NCBI GenBank assembly: GCA_030765055.1
Contig: JAUKNK010000320.1
Coordinates: 6,645,001-6,709,000, forward strand
Origin: Mantis religiosa
Lineage: Eukaryota; Arthropoda; Insecta; Mantodea; Mantidae
Reading direction: 5' to 3'
Length of the DNA stretch: 64,000 nucleotides
Below, in pieces: positions 53,437 to 64,000 of this stretch; within the stretch, counting starts at the first letter, position 1, and every line of letters begins with the position of its first letter. Position numbers and translations under genes: made by a program. The notes beneath the pieces were generated by a model. That model saw only the letters and a list, made by a program, of their open reading frames with translations, searched no databases and was not told where the DNA came from.

Positions 53437-54332
53437 TCTCGACTGGTTCTCGTTGGTGTAGCTGACGATACCTTGTCACAGGTCTCCTCTGGTGGCGGCT
53501 CAAGGAACTTGCTGAACAAATCCTTCTGGGGGATGTCGAAATTGAATACTTTGTTCCAACACAGACAGACAACTACATAAAAGCTAATGGCTACAACCCA
53601 AGATCCCACAAACAGGCAATCTTCAATACTTTAGCACACAGACATCCCTCTCACAGCAGAACAATACAAAACAGAATACAACAAAATAATTGAAATAGCA
53701 CAAAAAAATAACTTTCCCAAATCATTAGTGGACAAAAAAGTGAGCTTAGCAAAAAAGAAGAAGCTACTAAAGGAAACCACAACTCTCTCAGCTACAGAAA
53801 CTAATATGATTTTCAAAAAATTCACTTACCATCCATGGGCCTATGATAAATTCAAAAAAGTCTTCAAATAACAAAATATTCAACTAGCACCAGTCAACCA
53901 TTTCTCCTTAAGAAACCTAATTTGCTCAAACATCAAAAATGCCATTCCATCTAACAAAAAATCTGGTATATATCAAATTGAATGCAATGACTGTAGTCAA
54001 ATTTATATTGGAAAAACAAAAAGAAATTTAGAAACAAGAGCAAAGGAACACTTTAGAAACATAAAATATAAACAATTAGAAAAATCAGCAGTTGCCACAC
54101 ATTTTTGGGAAAAAAAAACCACAACATAAATCCAGAACCAAAACTACTGAAACATACAACAGGAAAACAAGAACTATCCACATGGGAACAAATCTTCATT
54201 TCAAAAAATAGGAACAAAGTATTCAATTTCGACATCCCCCAGAAGGATTTGTTCAGCAAGTTCCTTGAGCCGCCACCAGAGGAGACCTGTGACAAGGTAT
54301 CATCAGCTACACCAACGAGAACCAGTCGAGAG

Positions 54333-54373
54333 CCGGCCGATGATAGAGGCAAAGTCTCTGAAACATGTTCCGG
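54333..54373 (+). ncRNA. Hammerhead-like motif, family III right arm
   Basis: CCGATGA at 54337-54343, U at 54344, stem II AGAG (54345-54348) with CTCT (54356-54359), GAAA at 54360-54363, ACATGT at 54363-54368, U17 at 54369. Stem I CCGG on both sides. It shows the same U4-to-C change as the left arm. Confidence 0.55.
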
Positions 54374-54482
54374 AAATATTTAAAAGTAAGTGTTGTCTAG
54401 TGTCTTTAATTGACTCTCTTTAAAAGTTAATTTATCATAACAACACTGTTTTCAACACTTCCAAGAAAGGAATTGCTAACAT

Positions 54483-54625
54483 ATTTATTCCTTTATATTA
54501 ATCAATTTTATATGTAGTTTTTACATTTTAAAACATATACTGACAAGACACCAGTTTAAGAGCTTTCCTCAAATATGTAAATGTTATTGTGTCAATAAAA
54601 TTTGATTTGATTTGATTTGACTCTT
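54483..54625 (+). mobile_element. LINE 3' end with (TTTGA)n tail
   Basis: After the Penelope-like element the host LINE resumes and ends in GTGTCAATAAAATTTGATTT followed by TTGATTTGA repeats. Short tandem tails of this kind end many CR1/Jockey-type LINEs. It fixes the right border of the interrupted LINE. Confidence 0.55.
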
Positions 54626-55734
54626 CATCAAATAAATTTAAATTACTTATATTAGTACTCTTGTTTTCTTATTCCCATCTTCACATCACAAAGCAAGAAG
54701 TAGACTGTTTTAAATAAACAACAATTTCAAAAGTAATTCCATTGTTGAGAGGTATGCAGGGAAATAAAACATCATGTAGTGGGAGTGAAACATAGAAAGG
54801 AAAACCCATGCGAGAAATAAAAGACTAAGGCAGGCTGAGAAGAAAGAAATCCTAGCTTCTGTAACATTTTTGGATGGCAGATATGTCTGCTATGAGTTGG
54901 AAGAAAATACAGATCTGTTTGAAAGCACTTAACTGCTGTTATCTCAGTCCTGGTACATGAGGAGAAGACAGCAAACTAACTGTACAGCTGAGCCTACAAG
55001 GAATGCAAACTTAATGATACAGCAATGTCATTTCTACAGTACATCAGAATTTTAGAAGAACCATTTATGTGTATCATGTTGGAAATATCTAACAATTCTT
55101 GCATTGTCAGTTCCTTCAGAAAGATTTTTTTTTCAAAACCTTGGCAAATAATCAGCAAAAGATATAATAGACTCAAACAGAAAATGGAAATAAGTTAATG
55201 TTTTTAAATGCAAATAATTACAATAATTATGTATGTTTTGTGGAAGTTAGTAATAACGACATCTAAATTAATTAAAAAATCCATTTATGGTCAATTTTTA
55301 ACAGACAGTCATTTACACTTACGTTTTGAAGGACTAGATTGAGAAGCTTGAAATAATCCCTCAAAAGATAAAAGTGACTGTTAAAAGCCAATTACAAATA
55401 GTTTGTGGAGCTGTAATATCCTGCTGTCAGTAAGTTGTGTTCTCATACACGCTGTATAAACCAAGTTGGTAACATATTATTGTAATGCACAAGCATATTG
55501 CTGTAGATTCCATGGGTTTTAATTTGAGATAAATAAACCAGAAGAGTTTATGCCAGTATGCTTTAAAACATGTAATCTCACATGATAAGATACACTTCGC
55601 TACAATGCAGTGTTTAAGACAGCACCATAGGGAATACACTACAGGAAATCAATGTTCATAAGTTTATTCCTGTGAGAGTTAATGATAAAAAAAAAAAAAA
55701 TAATAGGTTATGAAAAATAAAAGATGCATTATTA
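54626..55734. other. Intergenic, no recognised gene
   Basis: AT-rich, with short frames and an A-run at 55687-55700. I find no family motif on either strand. Confidence 0.5.
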
Positions 55735-56643
55735 CGAGGGCTGTTCAATAAAGAATGATCACAATTTTTTTTGACAGCGTACCTTTACTCATCCTCATAA
55801 TTTTGATGGCGCTTCTCAAAATAGTCTCCCCTGAATGTGATGCATTTGTCCCAGTGTTTCTGTCAGTCTTCAAAGACATGCTTGAAACCATTTTTGAGAG
55901 ATCCTTCAAAATCGCCTCCGCAGCCTTCACCACTGCTTCTGATGACAGATAATGTCTCCCACGAAGATGTTTCTTCAAGTTAGGGAATAGAAAAAGTCAC
56001 ATGGGGCTAAATCAGGACAATAGGGAGGGTGAGGGATGCACTTCACGTTGATTTTTGCAAGATATTCAGCAACAACATTGGCAATATGCAGCCGTTCATT
56101 ATCGTGGTGCAGCATTCCAGCCTGCTTCACGGAAATGTGGTATTTTGCACCTGATATGGACTTGCAGTGTTTTCAGGATATACCTTTAGTATTGTCCAGT
56201 TACTGATGTGTGTGCAAGTACAACATGCTGATAAACCATTTAATGAATATCAAAGAATGAGATGACCATAACTTTCCCAACAGAAGCAATCACTATTGCA
56301 TTTTTGGAGGTTGGTGATGAAGATTTCCACACTGAGCTCTGCTGTTTGCTCTCAGGATCAAAATGATGTAGCCAAGTTTCATCAGCAGTGATTAAGTTTG
56401 AAAGAAACTCTGGATCTTCCTCTAACATCAACTTTAACTGCATGTTACCTCCATTGCAGCGGTAGGCGATACTGAACAGGTCTGAATTTGCCTGGTTCTC
56501 ACAGGTGGGAACCAGGAGTACCAACACTGAAACTACTACGCTTTGTTTCACATTAAGCTAACAGAATATAATAAGATTGAATTTTAGTGCAAAAACTTAC
56601 GACAGTAGAAAAATTATGATCATTCTTTATTGAACAGCGCTCG
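55735..56643 (-). mobile_element. mariner element, internally deleted
   Basis: Terminal inverted repeats CGAGGGCTGTTCAATAAAGA...ATGATCA and their complement at 56615-56643 are flanked by TA on both sides. The minus-strand frame 56551-56240 encodes the central transposase: LEEDPEFLSNLITADETWLH, HFDPESKQQSS and VIASVGKVMVISFFDIHG-, with the first catalytic Asp (ADET) present. The rest towards 55740 is in broken frames with the DDE end. Total length of 909 bp is below the usual ~1.3 kb, so it is deleted and inactive. Confidence 0.85.
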
Positions 56644-56679
56644 TAATAGAGGAATAAACAAGTTTAAAAAAAGGTAGAA

Positions 56680-57600
56680 GTTGTATGGATAATCTCTTCT
56701 CCCTTAGGCAAATAATTGAAATACTTAGAGAGTTCAACCTGGAAACACATATACTCTTTATAGATTTTAATAAAACCTTTGACAAGATATGCAGAGTAAA
56801 CCTATGGAGAATATAAGACAAATGTAACTAGAAATTGAAATGTAAAAACAATAAATAATCGTGACCCTAAAATTACTTCAAAAGGGGTTAGACAAAGTTG
56901 TTCATTATCAATCAGTCTGTTTAATATATATTTCAATGAAATAGTCAGTTCATGGAGACATCAAACAAATAGGAGGAATTAATTTGGAGTCAAGAATAGT
57001 AAAGATAATGGTATTTGCAGATGACTAGTTACTGATAGTGAGAACTGAAGATGAATTCCAAAAGATGTCACACAAATTAAACTTAATATCAAAAACATGG
57101 AAATTTCAAACGAGAAAGCTTAAGCTATGGCATTTAAAGGTATCTATTTGGTCCGGTCTTAAATAATTATAGAAAATAAAAGCATAGAATAAGTGTCACA
57201 TTTTAACTTCCTAGGATGTGAAATAACATACACATCTGAATTAGACATTAATAAAAAAATTAACAATAACCATAAAAAGAACTCTTAAAAACTCTTAAAA
57301 ATAATCAAAATGTATAAAAGAATGCTAGAACATATTAGTCTGAAACATGGACATTGACTACAGAACACAGACAGCTGAAATGAAATTCCTCAGACCCACA
57401 GAATGTTACATGAGACTGGATTAAAAAACAATCAAATGAGACAGAAGTTAAAATAGAAAAATTAAAAAATACTAATAACAGAATATAGAATCAATTGGAA
57501 ATTCTGCTTGGAAAGAATGCCAGCAAACAGGATACTCTGTACAGTATATAATTACAGACTCCACGGATACAGAAATCCAGGACATCTGAAGAAAACATGG
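56680..57600 (+). pseudogene. LINE reverse transcriptase relic
   Basis: Broken plus-strand frames show LFSLRQIIEILREFNLETHI and LFIDFNKTFDKI (motif A), a region matching GVRQGCSLSPSLFNIYF (motif B, frame-shifted), VFADD- (motif C, followed by a stop, about 57012-57027), and ETWTLTTEHRQL...FLRPTECYMRLD of the C-terminal part. This pattern (RQGC, FADD, TW-LT) suggests a clade other than the Jockey-like relics. Heavily decayed. Confidence 0.6.
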
Positions 57601-57742
57601 ACACAACACGACATCTAATAAAGATTAAAAATAAATGGTACACATTAGAATATGTATTATCGAAATCACGTTAAAAATGTAAGGTAAATGAAGCAAAAGG
57701 TTGTCATTGTCATTTGTTGTTGTTGACTAATGACACTGGGGA

Positions 57743-58265
57743 TCAGTTGATTTGCATCATTTTCCCCCTAGCTTCCCAATATAAAGCCTGTAGGTTCCCA
57801 CTTTTCAGACCATTACATTTGTCCAAATGGTATTTGTTCATGATGACATCCTCTTTACAGATAGTACATTTGAGTGTAGGTATGTAGTGTATTTCATAAA
57901 GGTGTTCTGCCAGACAATCATATACAGTTTCCATTCTAAATAGGGCCACTGCAGTTTTTCTTGGTAGTTTTTGGATGTCAGTTTTGTCTCTAATGTTCTT
58001 ATAATCCTTGTCTTTTAGTTTATCTTCTTCATCAAGTCTCTGCTGTCTTTTAAAATGTCGCTTAATGTTGTTTAATTGTTTATTAATTTCAGCTTGTCTT
58101 ACGGGTTTTATATTTTGAATTGCACTTTTTTTTGCTAGTTGGTCAGCATGTTCATTACCTAATAGTCCAACATGGGCTGGGATCCATTACAGAGTGACAC
58201 GATTTCTTGATTCAACAGCTTTAATTAAACTTCTTATGTTGTATAACCTCAAGTACATCCTGAGT
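57743..58265 (-). pseudogene. LINE RNase H and C-terminal relic
   Basis: On the minus strand WIPAHVGLLGNEHADQLAKK (from ~58185) is the end of an RNase H domain with the last catalytic Asp. The tail follows at 57949-57743: CLAEHLYEIHYIPTLKCTIC, KYHLDKCNGL and ALYWEARGKM. It is related to the ORF at 46758-47643 (NCLAEHLHRMGL, LYWEARRQM). A stop precedes WIPAHVG. A Penelope-like element is inserted on its 5' side. Confidence 0.75.
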
Positions 58266-58377
58266 GATCTCATTCTAAGGTATAAACTTGAAAGAAGCGT
58301 AGGGACAGTGAAGCACAAACTAGTACAAAATTGAATCGAGAATATATTGACACATTGCTTCACTCACACTGTTTATT

Positions 58378-58419
58378 CACAGGACATGTTTCAAGAGCTC
58401 TTGCTCTTATCCTCAGCTG
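58378..58419 (-). ncRNA. Hammerhead-like ribozyme, family IV left arm
   Basis: Minus strand: CTGAGGA (58416-58410), U, stem II AAGAGC/GCTCTT, GAAA (58392-58389), palindromic ACATGT, C17 at 58383. Stem I begins CAG/CTG. All core bases are intact. Confidence 0.75.
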
Positions 58420-58598
58420 ATACTCGACTAGTGCAAGTTGTAGTGGTTTCTTCTTTCTCGGTATTGTCATTAACAAAAATCGTCATAGAGTCATGAATTT
58501 TGAAACTCCACCACCGGACATCTTTGACAAGTACATCACGCCATCTATTGACAATACCGAGAAAGAAGAAACCACTACAACTTGCACTAGTCGAGTAT

Positions 58599-58640
58599 CA
58601 GCTGAGGATAAGAGCAAGAGCTCTTGAAACATGTCCTGTG
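58599..58640 (+). ncRNA. Hammerhead-like ribozyme, family IV right arm
   Basis: CTGAGGA at 58602-58608, U at 58609, stem II 58610-58615 with 58620-58625 (AAGAGC/GCTCTT, loop AAGA), GAAA at 58626-58629, stem III ACATGT (58629-58634), C17 at 58635. Stem I CAG (58599-58601) with CTG (58636-58638). Identical core to the left arm; predicted cleavage after 58635. Confidence 0.8.
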
Positions 58641-58710
58641 AATAAACAGGTGAGTGAAGCAATGTGTCAATATATTCTCGATTCAATTTTGTACCCGATC
58701 TCATTCTAGT

Positions 58711-59130
58711 TTATTAAAGTTATAATTTTTAAGACAGTTTTCACTTGTAACAGGATTATTAACACGGTGATGCTTGTGGAAGACATAATTATTCATACAT
58801 AACAGGAAAAATATCAAGTTTACAGGTGGATTCTTCTTTTTCACAATTAATTGTTCAATGTCGCGTATTATACTAATAGTCTATAGTTGATATGCGCCGC
58901 AAATTACTCAAGAGTGTGACGTGTCTCTTCGAAGGAACTTGGATCTCATTAGACGTAGAATACAAGTAAGTATATGCTCCGTCAGCAAAGGTTGTGGGAA
59001 ACGTTTGCCCCACAACTTGGCGAAAACAGAACCTGCCTACATTACCGACCAAGGCCGTGTAGCTTGTTACCGACGCAGCAGTAGGTAATATCGGCAATAA
59101 ACCTCAGATTTCCATCAGGATCAATGTGCG
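58711..59130. other. Intergenic, no recognised gene
   Basis: No coding signature or terminal repeats were recognised on either strand. Confidence 0.45.
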
Positions 59131-60056
59131 TCATTTACGAGAGGATGGAACCTATCTGGTCCCCCCTTTCCAAAAATTCAGAAAATTCAAGATATATAAC
59201 TTCTGAGCACATTGCGACTTTCACTAAAAGCAGCTGTGTTATATTTAAAACTATAGTCTTTGCATCGGAGATACCATAATTCTTGTGTATTATTAGTGGT
59301 CAGTACACTATTTAGGACTCTATAATAAAATTGGGTCTATATTTTTAATGCTCAATATAATTACGGAGTATACCTTCGGTCTTTTCTTTTGTTATACATT
59401 TACTTATTTTTTAAAGTAAACTAGAGTCTAGTCCATGTGCTGCCATCTACAACTAGACAAATTGAAATGTGCAGCGCACTTTCGATTGTTACCTCTGTTC
59501 ATTGGTTAATCGTTACATATTTCCCATTGTGTTTATCATATAAATTTTGTTACGTTTTTAACAGCTATCCACATATCCATAAAGCATGTGCATCATTTAC
59601 GAGAGGATGGAACCTATCTGGTCCCTCCCCTTCCAAAAGTTCAGAAAATTCAAGATATATAACTTCTGAGGACATTGGGATTTTAACTAAAAGCAGCTAT
59701 CTTATATTTAAAACTATAGTCTCTGCATCGGAGATACCATAATTCTTTTGTGTATTATTAGTGGTCAGTACACTATTTAGGACTCTATTATAAAATTGCG
59801 TCTATATTTTTAATGTTCAATATAATTACGTTATATACCTTCCGTCTTGTTTTCTTTTGTTATACATTTACTTATTTTTTAAAGTAAACTACAGTCTAGT
59901 CCTTGTGCTGCCATCTACAACTAGACAAATTGAAATGTGCAGTGCACAATCGATTGTTACCTCTGTTCATTGGTTAATCGTTACATATTTCCCATTGTGT
60001 TTAGCATATAAATTTTGTTACGTTTTTAACAGCTATCCACATATCCATAAAGCAAG
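59131..60056. repeat. Tandem duplication, two units of ~462 bp
   Basis: TCATTTACGAGAGGATGGAA starts at 59131 and again at 59593. The units align over their whole length, including GGAGATACCATAATTCTT, GTGCTGCCATCTACAAC and CCACATATCCATAAAGCA, with a few percent difference. No gene in either unit. Ends lack TG...CA, so it is not an LTR pair. Confidence 0.85.
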
Positions 60057-61287
60057 AGAAATAAATAACCAGTCGTGTTTGTCGATGAGCTCAGGATCTC
60101 TTAGTGTAGGCACAAATAAAGTAATTGATGTGTCCGTGACCACTTTAACCCAAAAAACTGTAAAATGAGTGTCATTTCTATTTTTTATTTGAAGTGTGTT
60201 TGTTTTTAAGCTAAAATTCGTTACAGCTATCTGGAGACAGGAGGAATGTGTAATGCCCAGTGGTGCTATCCGATGACCACTGTATAAATTACAATAAAGC
60301 TTCAGATCATATCTGACAGTACTGATTAATGCTTGATTTACATTACATGTTGCTAATAACTGCTCTAACTAATAACGGTGTACCCTGTAAGAAACGTCAT
60401 TTACGTCACTACAGGACTCTGTAGTGTGCTGCCATTTGTGAGAGTTTTTTATAATTGCTACAAGAAGCTGAAAGCAGCAGAGCTGTACAAAATGGTTCCA
60501 TATGAAGAATGCATGCACTGCTCAAGTAAACATTACATAATATTGGCACTAAGTGATTGAAGTGAGTAATATTGTTTTGTTTTATGGTCTCGTTACTAAA
60601 TTCTGCAACCATTAAGTCATTTGAGCCAATAAGAACTTTTTCAGGAAAGGTCATTTCATTGCAGTCAAACCCCAATTTCAGCAAAAAAGCATTTATAAGT
60701 ATTTTGCTTAGAAATCCGGGCTGAAGTAATCCTACTAAGACAGTTCTCTTTCCCGATGTTTCAAATATTCTGATTAAGGATCACAAAATAAATAAGCTCT
60801 ATGATTTATGAAATAAAACCTTTGATGCACTAAATAACTGCTTTGAATGCAATAAAGTTCACATAATTTTTTGAAAAACTAACTATACTAATATTTATAC
60901 AAAACAAATGCGTCTGAGACCTACAGCTACAATATGACAACAATGTGAAATTCCTGCTCTTGTTACTTATTGCAACATGAAATGGAAATCATACATTGAA
61001 TATACCTTACGCAAACAGAGCTCAGCATGTTATGTTTTGTAATCAATAAGTGATGAGAACATTCTAAAATCAGCCTATTACCCTTACTTTGGTTCACTAA
61101 TGACTTACAAAATATATCCTCGGATAACTCTGCACACGTCAACTATTTACTCATTATAGCAAAACAGATAGTAAGAATAAAGTCAGGGGCAAGAAGTTCG
61201 GCTTATAATGTATATCACTGTCAATTTGCAACCAATTAATGTCTTCTTTATTTACATCATTAGTATTCTTAAAAATGTCTATCAAAT

Positions 61288-61421
61288 CTTCTTCTTCTTC
61301 TTCTTCTTCTTCTTCTTCTTCTTCTTCTTCTTCTTCTTCTTCTTCTTCTTCTTCTTCTTCTTCTTCTTCTTCTTCTTCTTCTTCTCCTTCTTCTTCTTCT
61401 TCTTCTTCTTCTTCTTCTTCT
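61288..61421. repeat. Expanded (CTT)n microsatellite
   Basis: About 44 CTT/TTC units with a single CTC-type interruption near 61385. The other duplication copy has only about seven units at 11551-11572. The poly-Ser, poly-Phe, poly-Glu, poly-Arg and poly-Lys frames across it are artefacts. Confidence 0.95.
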
Positions 61422-62282
61422 GCAAGCAACAACAATCAGTGACAGTTGACCTTTGAGGTTGAACTGCAACCGAAACTAGTCGCAAGAAATTTAAAAAGTA
61501 AGTGGTTTACTGTTAAACTGACTACAAAACTTTTATTAATCAGTTTGTAAATTAAAATATATAAATTAATATTGCACTGTTGTGAGCTATGTTTCAAGTC
61601 TCTAGCTGATTAGCAAGTTACTTTAACATTTGCTTTCCTTCCCCATATGAATGGAAGCTTGGGGTGTAGAAGTTTATGTTGAACTGTCACCCAGTTGTAA
61701 ACTGTTTAACTCATACCGAAGTCACTTTACCAATTTTTTCATGTAAAGACAAAGTTTGAGGTGAAGAAATGTTCTTGACAGCAAGTTAATATTACATTGT
61801 CATTCAGTTCTCAGCTTCATTTAAGTACTGAAGTTACTCTCATATAGCGAAGTTAGTTTCAAATTATTTGTAAAACTCGTACTAAACAGAGAAAAGAAAA
61901 CGAATTAAATGAATGAATAGTGTATTTTATATTTCAAATTACAACACATATAACAAAAATTCCTTCATATCTAATCTTACAGAAGCTTTGCCTTTTAGTC
62001 CTCATTATTACATTTTTCTTTGTCCTTCTTACTCTTTTTTAAATATCCTCCATTTTTTTTTTTGTCCCGTAGTCATCAATATTTTACTGCAGTAATTTCT
62101 TTGTGTGATTCTGCTGTAGGTGTGTAATTTATGTCCTCCAACGTTAAGTCATATCGGACGATGAATGAAAATGGTGAAATTCTGCTCAAATGAGTCCGGG
62201 GTCCATGGAGCTTAGAGCTACTCGACATTAGTCTTTCAGGATAAGGGAAAACTGCAGAAAAAGCCATATATAGGTAACTCAA

Positions 62283-62351
62283 CCTAACCGAGATTCGAAC
62301 TCGGGACCTCCTGAACGTGAGGCAGGCATTCTACCCTCTACGCTACCGAGG
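62283..62351 (-). repeat. tRNA-Val-like SINE head, duplication copy 2
   Basis: Same block as 12432-12500, with the CAC anticodon loop and perfect T arm conserved. Its presence at the same place in both copies shows it predates the duplication. Confidence 0.7.
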
Positions 62352-62574
62352 TGGGCTTCTTTGTGTAATAGACCATTTTGCTTCCCATGTATTTACTCTC
62401 TATTCTTTATTCTATTACATTCTAATAAGCAATGGAATATTCTTAATGAGTGAGGACTATGATAGAATGAAGCACAAACTGTACAAGAATTAAACTAGTG
62501 CTCCATATATTGCTAGTGTATATCTAGAACATGTTTTGTTAAGTCCTTTCCAACACCCTTAGCTAATGTTGACA

Positions 62575-62755
62575 AAGAAATAGGCAATTTGGCAGTAGCA
62601 TACCATTTTTGGAATGTGAATCATGACACAGAACCAGAAATTTATTTGTTAACAAGTGATCATGGTCCAGCTGCATTGACTACTTGGGAAAAAAGTTATC
62701 ATAAATAAATATGAAGGAAATGTCTTAAATTTCGACACCATCTTTGATGAGAACA
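62575..62755 (+). pseudogene. Penelope-like C-terminal relic, duplication copy 2
   Basis: Counterpart of 12733-12905: LAVAYHFWNVNHDTEPEIYL followed by ALTTWEKSYHK. It shares the same truncation. Confidence 0.6.
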
Positions 62756-64000
62756 CAAACTTCAACAGGACAACAATAGAGACTCCCCCATCACCATCAA
62801 GGAGTTCACCAAATCAAAACTGAACATCGACATAAACTGAAGATGGAAATTAATTGTTCTTTCACACTGGCCGCGTGTAGGCTAAAGTATGGATTCGGAA
62901 GATCCGTGGTTCAAATCCCGGCTATGGCATTGAATTTTTCAGTCTTTACTTCCATACTTAGCTGAGGATGTTAGGAAGTTCGTAACGAAATGCTTCTTGC
63001 CTGTTGGACTACTCGGTTTGTTTGCTCTATACCGAGCGAGATGTCTGTGACCCGGAAAGAGAAAGTCCTGGCTTCTATTCCGGTGGACGACCTTCTTGAC
63101 AAATGGGTTTCCCGGGTTCCTAGACAAATGTCGCATTGCCGACATTTCGTGACCTTTCATCTTTCATCCTATTTGGAGTTTCAAAACCAAAGTGTCCTCC
63201 GGATTGGGGGATATCTCCTAGAGGATACGTAAGCCTAGGACAGGTGGATAAGGGTGTCGGTTGTACGACAAGTCACCAAGAAGTTTCAATTTGTAACTGT
63301 CAACATACCTGGCCACCTGCTTCATTTCTGGCCACCCTTATTATCACCTCCTTAGCATAGTCCAGTCCACCCCCCTCCCCTATAAGTTTATGACAAGCAG
63401 CAAATGGTTAAACCCATGAAGTAAGCTGAGCAGTGATATTGCCAAGGTTGCACCTTATGACCCCGAGCGTTTGCTTATCTTTCGTTAAAATCCGCAGCAA
63501 AGCCAGAGTTCATTCAGTAAGGGACTTCCTAACAGCAGCACGACAACTTAACGTAAGTACAAGTTCCCTACATGGACAACATTTTAAAGTAAATCTCATA
63601 TCCCAGGCTACCCTATACATGAGAATGCTTTCTAAAACTTTGAGCTTCTCAAGACCAGTTCTGTCGATTACTACTTAATCCCGAATTTTAAGGGGAAAAA
63701 AATAGTTTTATTGTAAAAACAAATTTTAAAATTTTAGAAATGTAGTCAACGGTTACTAAATACTTCAGTGTTATACTTTAATATGTGATATTTTAATAAT
63801 TAATAAATATAACTGTCAAATGCAGTCAACAAAATCATTAAATAAGAGTTGAAGTCATTTGTCTGAAACCGCGCATTTTCATGACAAACAAATTGTATAT
63901 CTTTGAATTTTCTGTAAACAAAGCAGGAAGTGATAACTTCCCAGGAGGCCATGAGTTCTAGTGAAAAGTGGCATTTGTGATTTCCTATATTTACGGTTAC

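Larger units (their letters stand above)
53343..54470 (+). mobile_element. Penelope-like element (family III) with 12-bp target duplication
   Basis: AATTGCTAACAT is repeated exactly at 53331-53342 and 54471-54482. Inside, the 3' terminal region is present in inverted orientation at both ends (53345-53556 and about 54210-54425). Between them the plus strand encodes the RT C-terminus and connector (LTAEQYKTEYNKIIEIAQ, FTYHPWAYDKFKKVFK), GIY-YIG (KSGIYQIECNDCSQIYIGK, NLETRAKEHFRN) and the tail. A stop at about 53869 and a frame change break it. The inverted partial copy plus one sense copy is a form often seen in Penelope-like insertions. It sits in a LINE relic. Confidence 0.85.
58278..58696 (+). 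mobile_element. Short Penelope-like insertion (family IV) with 12-bp target duplication
   Basis: GATCTCATTCTA occurs at 58266-58277 and 58697-58708. The insert is an inverted pair of 3' terminal regions (58330-58470 and 58546-58690) around ~75 bases. The plus copy encodes only the protein tail (NFETPPPDIFDKYITPSIDN) and ends in a stop just before the hammerhead cleavage region. It interrupts the LINE RNase H relic. Confidence 0.8.
60292..64000. repeat. Segmental duplication, copy 2
   Basis: Aligns with 9632-14150 in direct orientation. It lacks ~130 bases (9685-9815) and the 804-bp MITE, and has a much longer CTT run. It contains the second copies of the FADD-type RT relic (60731-60905, here FPDV), the Val-like SINE head (62283-62351, minus), the Penelope-like tail (62575-62755) and the partial SINE (62870-62945). 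The duplicate continues beyond the window end. Confidence 0.9.

Noticed and set aside
59131..60056. Solo or paired LTRs
   Set aside because: The repeats are directly adjacent, lack TG...CA ends, and no primer-binding site or purine tract lies next to them.
61208..61485. Poly-Glu, poly-Ser, poly-Phe, poly-Arg and poly-Lys proteins
   Set aside because: All are readings of a CTT microsatellite that is short in the duplicate copy.

Overview
This is an AT-rich eukaryotic nuclear window, most likely from an arthropod. The evidence is the repeat content (Jockey- and R1-like LINEs, mariner and Tc1-like relics, a hAT-type MITE, tRNA-derived SINEs, Penelope-like elements carrying hammerhead ribozymes) and split genes with GT-AG exon borders. 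There are no operons, rRNA genes or CRISPR arrays. The species cannot be named from the sequence alone.

Host genes. The only host-like coding sequence is one gene present as two copies in direct orientation. Each copy has a coiled-coil exon ending in phase 0 at a GTAAGT donor and a distant phase-0 exon of ankyrin repeats. Copy A (exons 726-1175 and 4472-5785) has an in-frame stop at codon 72 of the ankyrin exon, a shortened coil and only five 66-residue ankyrin pairs, so it looks like a pseudogene. Copy B (29381-29917 and 42263-45361) is open, encodes 179 + 1032 residues in these exons, and its ankyrin region has grown to 14 tandem 66-residue units. Downstream of both copies lie decayed ankyrin repeats. 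The 5' exons are not identified.

Layout. 1-640: LINE 3' end. 726-6060: gene copy A, with a Jockey-like LINE and a mariner relic in its intron. 6170-9640: Jockey-like LINE. 9632-14150: copy 1 of a segmental duplication whose copy 2 is 60292-64000. 14480-15540: Penelope-like inverted repeat. 16721-25043: gag-protease LTR retrotransposon on the minus strand with a 4-bp target duplication, its pol replaced by a 3.7-kb inverted pair of Penelope-like elements. 26830-29060: Tc1-like relic and an ORF1-only LINE. 29381-45361: gene copy B, whose 12.3-kb intron holds a TTAA-type DNA transposon and about 8 kb of GC-rich 100-bp satellite. 46433-48321: an unusual insertion bounded by two LTR U3 ends in inverted orientation, with a LINE tail nested in it. 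48990-58710: SINEs, a 91-bp tandem array, LINE relics and Penelope-like elements. 59131-60056: a local tandem duplication, followed by duplication copy 2.

Since almost everything is mobile or repetitive, the useful information lies in nesting order and paired copies. Copies A and B, and the two duplication copies, supply empty sites that date and delimit insertions. The most unusual items are the U3-to-U3 LTR insertion with target duplication and matching empty site, the paired hammerhead-like ribozymes in three Penelope-like inverted repeats, and the recent expansion of ankyrin units in copy B.
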